Source: UMGS1696 sp963642885 (GTDB lineage Bacteria; Bacillota; Clostridia; Oscillospirales; CAG-272). Taken from it: a stretch of 35,138 bases of DNA. Location: the NCBI GenBank assembly GCA_963642885.1, contig CAVIJI010000020.1, forward strand, positions 1-35,138, read 5' to 3'. Of this stretch, positions 32,736 through 35,138 are shown one piece after another. The position numbers and the translations under genes are program-made. How positions within the stretch are numbered: position 1 is the stretch's first letter; each line of letters starts with the position of its first letter. A model generated the notes under the pieces. The model was not told the origin of the DNA. It saw only the letters and a list, made by a program, of their open reading frames with translations, and ran no database searches.

Positions 32736-34316
32736 ATGAACGATAAACAACACATGAATATAGTAGTCGCAGGACATGTAGATCACGGTAAAAGCACCGT
32801 TATCGGTCGTCTCTTAGCTGATACACATAGTCTTCCCGATGGAAAAATCGAATCGATTCGTGAGCTTTGCAGAAAAAACAGCAAGCCTTTCGAATACGCC
32901 TTCCTTCTCGACGCACTGAAGGACGAGCGTGCTCAGGGTATAACAATCGATACGGCACGATGCTTTTTCGAAACGGAAAAACGCAAATATATAATTATCG
33001 ACGCGCCCGGTCATATTGAATTTCTTAAAAATATGATTACCGGAGCCTCAAGAGCCGATGCCGCTCTTTTGGTAATCGATGCACTTGAGGGCATATGCGA
33101 AAATTCACGCAGACACGGATATATGCTTGAAATGCTCGGCATAACGCAAATAGCGGTACTGGTAAACAAGATAGATCTTGTCGATTACAGTGAAGAAGTA
33201 TACAAGCAGATACGGACGGATTATACGGCATTTCTTAATTCCATCGGAATTAAACCCGCCGCATTCATTCCCGTATCCGCAATGCTCGGAGATAATATCG
33301 CATCGCACTCGGACAACACGCCGTGGTATAACGGTTCGGACGTTCTGGAGCAGCTCGACTGCTTTACGGGCGGCATAAGTGATGACGCAAAGCCGTTCCG
33401 TATGCCGGTTGAGGATGTTTATAAATTCACCGAAGGAGGAGACGACAGACGAATCGTCGCCGGAATGTGCGAATCCGGTGTCCTTCGTGAAGGTGACGAG
33501 GTTGTTTTCTACCCATCGAGAAAGACCACGCGTGTAAAGCACCTCGAAGAATGGTTCATGAACCCATCTTCCGAGAGAATGCCGAAAATGTTCGCACAGG
33601 GTAAATCATGCGGATTCACAACGGAGACTCAGATTTATATTCACAGAGGCGAGATAGCCTGTAAGGTCGGAGAAAAGGCTCCGCTCGTGTCCGATGCATT
33701 CCGCGCAAGTATGTTCTGGCTCGGAAAAGACCCGCTTGTTGTCGGCAAGGAATACATAATCAAATCATGTACGGCAAAAACCAAATGCCGTATAAGCAAG
33801 CTGTACAGCGTACTTGACGCTTCGACATTGTCTAAAAATTCATCACCCACTCAGGCCAACAAGCATGATATAGCGGACTGTGCGATAGAATGCGAAAAGC
33901 CCATCGCCTTCGATGCCGACTCTTCCCTCCCCGCCACCGGCAGATTTGTTATTGTAGATAACTATGAAATATCCGGCGGAGGTATCATACAGGAAGCCAT
34001 CAAGGACGACGGCAGAAATGTACATGTTTCGGATGCCGAAGTAACCGAAGCCGAAAGATGCCGCTATACAGGTCAGCGGTCGATTGTCGTATCTGTCAGT
34101 GACGAAAATTACGGACGACAGCTTGAAAGAGCTTTGTTTGACGCCGGAAGAATTCCTTATTTCAACACACATCTTTCGGACGAACAGAAAAACGTCTTAA
34201 CCGACGCCGGCATAATTATTATAACCTGTGGAGACGGAGAATACATCTGCACAGGCGAAATCTCCGCCGATACGGATACGATAATGAATCTCACCGATGT
34301 CGGATTCGATAATTAA
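32736..34316 (+). CDS. cysN: Sulfate adenylyltransferase subunit 1 with degenerate APS-kinase-like tail
   Basis: CysN is the GTPase subunit of ATP sulfurylase, related to EF-Tu. Motifs are G1 GHVDHGKS near residue 13, the switch I region ERAQGITIDTAR, G3 DAPGH, G4 NKID and G5 SAM, followed by two beta-barrel domains to about residue 435. The protein has 526 residues, some 50 more than plain CysN. The tail (441-526) begins RCRYTGQRSIVV, like the linker GQ-x-VVW of CysN-CysC fusions, then SDENYGRQLERALFDAGRIPYF and VLTDAGIIIITC, parallel to APS kinase but without Walker A or the DGD. It is 30 bases after cysD and is followed by a terminator. Confidence 0.93.
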   Translation: MNDKQHMNIVVAGHVDHGKSTVIGRLLADTHSLPDGKIESIRELCRKNSKPFEYAFLLDALKDERAQGITIDTARCFFETEKRKYIIIDAPGHIEFLKNMITGASRADAALLVIDALEGICENSRRHGYMLEMLGITQIAVLVNKIDLVDYSEEVYKQIRTDYTAFLNSIGIKPAAFIPVSAMLGDNIASHSDNTPWYNGSDVLEQLDCFTGGISDDAKPFRMPVEDVYKFTEGGDDRRIVAGMCESGVLREGDEVVFYPSRKTTRVKHLEEWFMNPSSERMPKMFAQGKSCGFTTETQIYIHRGEIACKVGEKAPLVSDAFRASMFWLGKDPLVVGKEYIIKSCTAKTKCRISKLYSVLDASTLSKNSSPTQANKHDIADCAIECEKPIAFDADSSLPATGRFVIVDNYEISGGGIIQEAIKDDGRNVHVSDAEVTEAERCRYTGQRSIVVSVSDENYGRQLERALFDAGRIPYFNTHLSDEQKNVLTDAGIIIITCGDGEYICTGEISADTDTIMNLTDVGFDN

Positions 34317-34342
34317 AGAAAATCACACTTTGTGTGTGCCAT

Positions 34343-34379
34343 AAAAAAAGCCGCTGCGGTTTCGCAAGCGGCTTTTTTT
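34343..34379. terminator. Bidirectional terminator after cysN
   Basis: AAAAAAAGCCGCT (34343-34355) pairs with AGCGGCTTTTTTT (34367-34379), with an inner GCG/CGC pair around a GTTT loop and one bulged A. T runs on both strands let it serve the convergent cysN and pnuC genes. Confidence 0.93.
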
Positions 34380-34400
34380 ATTTGTATTCTATTAGTGATA

Positions 34401-35138
34401 TCAGAGAATCGACTTATCTTCGGCGGCTTCTTTATGTGATTTAATGTATTTATTCCACTTGATAAATCCGTATGTGGAATTCGTAAGATAACCTACCTTG
34501 AGAACGAGAAGAACATACTGACCGGACAGAATGTTGATTGCAGCCTCAAGCAGTGAGCTGAGAATCCATGCAATCCACTGTTCGCGGTAACGAAGAAGAA
34601 TAAACACACCGTTCGCAATACCTACGGCAGACGCACATGCGTCAAGATAGCACACAACTACCTCGATGAGCTCGTTTCCACCGAAAAGATCCGTTCCGAG
34701 GTCGAGCGTGGTGAGAAAATAGCCTACACCGACGGTCCAAACGAGAATGCCCGCAATCACGGCGACTTCCGCCCATCCGCTCAGCTTGCGCACCTTTGTA
34801 AGGTCGTCTTCCTGTCTGTCGGGATGCTTGTGCCAGTTTACAAAGCTGATTATATCAATAGGAAGCCAGAAGAAAAGCGTGGAAGCCATTGTCGCAAAAC
34901 GGTAAGAAAGAACAACGCAAATCGCGATTTCGCATATTTCCACAAACACGGATACTATGAAATTCCATTTGCTCTGTTTTGAAATAAGGAGCTCGCAAAG
35001 TATATTAAGGAACGTATCGAGCAGGTATAATACCATTATTATGTTGCCGTTTACGCCGTTAACATCTTCCTCGGGGAAAATAAACGCAAAGATGAACGAA
35101 AGAACAAGGATGCTGAAAAACCACACCTTCTCATATGT
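34401..35138 (-). CDS. pnuC: PnuC-type nicotinamide mononucleoside transporter, 5' end outside window
   Basis: This is an integral membrane protein of the PnuC family, which takes up nicotinamide riboside for NAD synthesis; related members carry thiamine or riboflavin. About seven hydrophobic segments are visible, beginning with WFFSILVLSFIFAFIF. Family positions include FWLPIDIISFVNWHKH, RYREQWIAWILSSLLEAAINI and NSTYGFIKWNKYI near the C-terminus. The frame stays open to the edge of the window (codons for TYEK before the internal GTG at 35126), so the first residues are missing and the GTG is not the true start. No regulatory element can be judged. The vitamin specificity is not certain. Confidence 0.85.
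   Translation of the reverse strand, partial: TYEKVWFFSILVLSFIFAFIFPEEDVNGVNGNIIMVLYLLDTFLNILCELLISKQSKWNFIVSVFVEICEIAICVVLSYRFATMASTLFFWLPIDIISFVNWHKHPDRQEDDLTKVRKLSGWAEVAVIAGILVWTVGVGYFLTTLDLGTDLFGGNELIEVVVCYLDACASAVGIANGVFILLRYREQWIAWILSSLLEAAINILSGQYVLLVLKVGYLTNSTYGFIKWNKYIKSHKEAAEDKSIL

Overview
The window looks like chromosomal DNA of an anaerobic member of the Bacillota, most likely class Clostridia and possibly a gut commensal. Pointers are the large SRP RNA with an Alu domain next to dnaX-ebfC-recR, a one-chain PurL of about 1,230 residues, a purH function split over two genes, an L10 leader attenuator, TTGACA/TATAAT promoters and purine-rich Shine-Dalgarno sites. The genus cannot be fixed from sequence alone. 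I see no mobile element, prophage, CRISPR array, tRNA or rRNA.

Layout. (1) 1-3361 (+): SRP RNA, then dnaX, ebfC/ybaB and recR, closed by a terminator. (2) 9292-3403 (-): a five-gene operon running from a promoter near 9270: LarA-family nickel racemase/epimerase, PHP phosphoesterase, 6-phosphogluconate dehydrogenase, PfkB sugar kinase of the KDG-kinase type, and a D-2-hydroxyacid dehydrogenase. It reads as a sugar-acid utilisation set whose substrate is unknown. (3) 9422-20402 (+): a purine operon under a ZTP riboswitch: purE, purF, purM, purN, purO-type IMP cyclohydrolase, stand-alone AICAR transformylase, purD, purL. (4) 20411-24482 (+): a secreted lipoprotein phosphoesterase with its own consensus promoter, then an FAD-dependent oxidoreductase overlapping a YbaK/PrdX-type deacylase gene. 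(5) 29971-24496 (-): a GH3 glycosidase, rarA, the rplJ-rplL pair with its L10 leader, and an orphan BlaI/MecI-type regulator. (6) 30303-34379 (+): a sulfate-activation operon: an APS kinase-PAP phosphatase fusion, cysD and cysN. (7) The right edge holds an incomplete PnuC-type transporter on the minus strand.

How they work together. The purine genes cover most steps from PRPP to IMP; purB, purC, purK and purA are absent here. The ZTP riboswitch ties them to the 10-formyl-THF status read through the AICAR derivative ZTP. The sulfate genes make PAPS and also carry a PAP-clearing domain, which suits either assimilation or sulfotransfer; no reductase or sulfotransferase lies in view. The most unusual points are the CysC-CysQ fusion beside a CysN that seems to keep a degenerate APS-kinase tail, the LarA-centred sugar-acid operon with a duplicated translation-start region and a 17-base homopolymer, and the isolation of rplJL from its usual neighbours.
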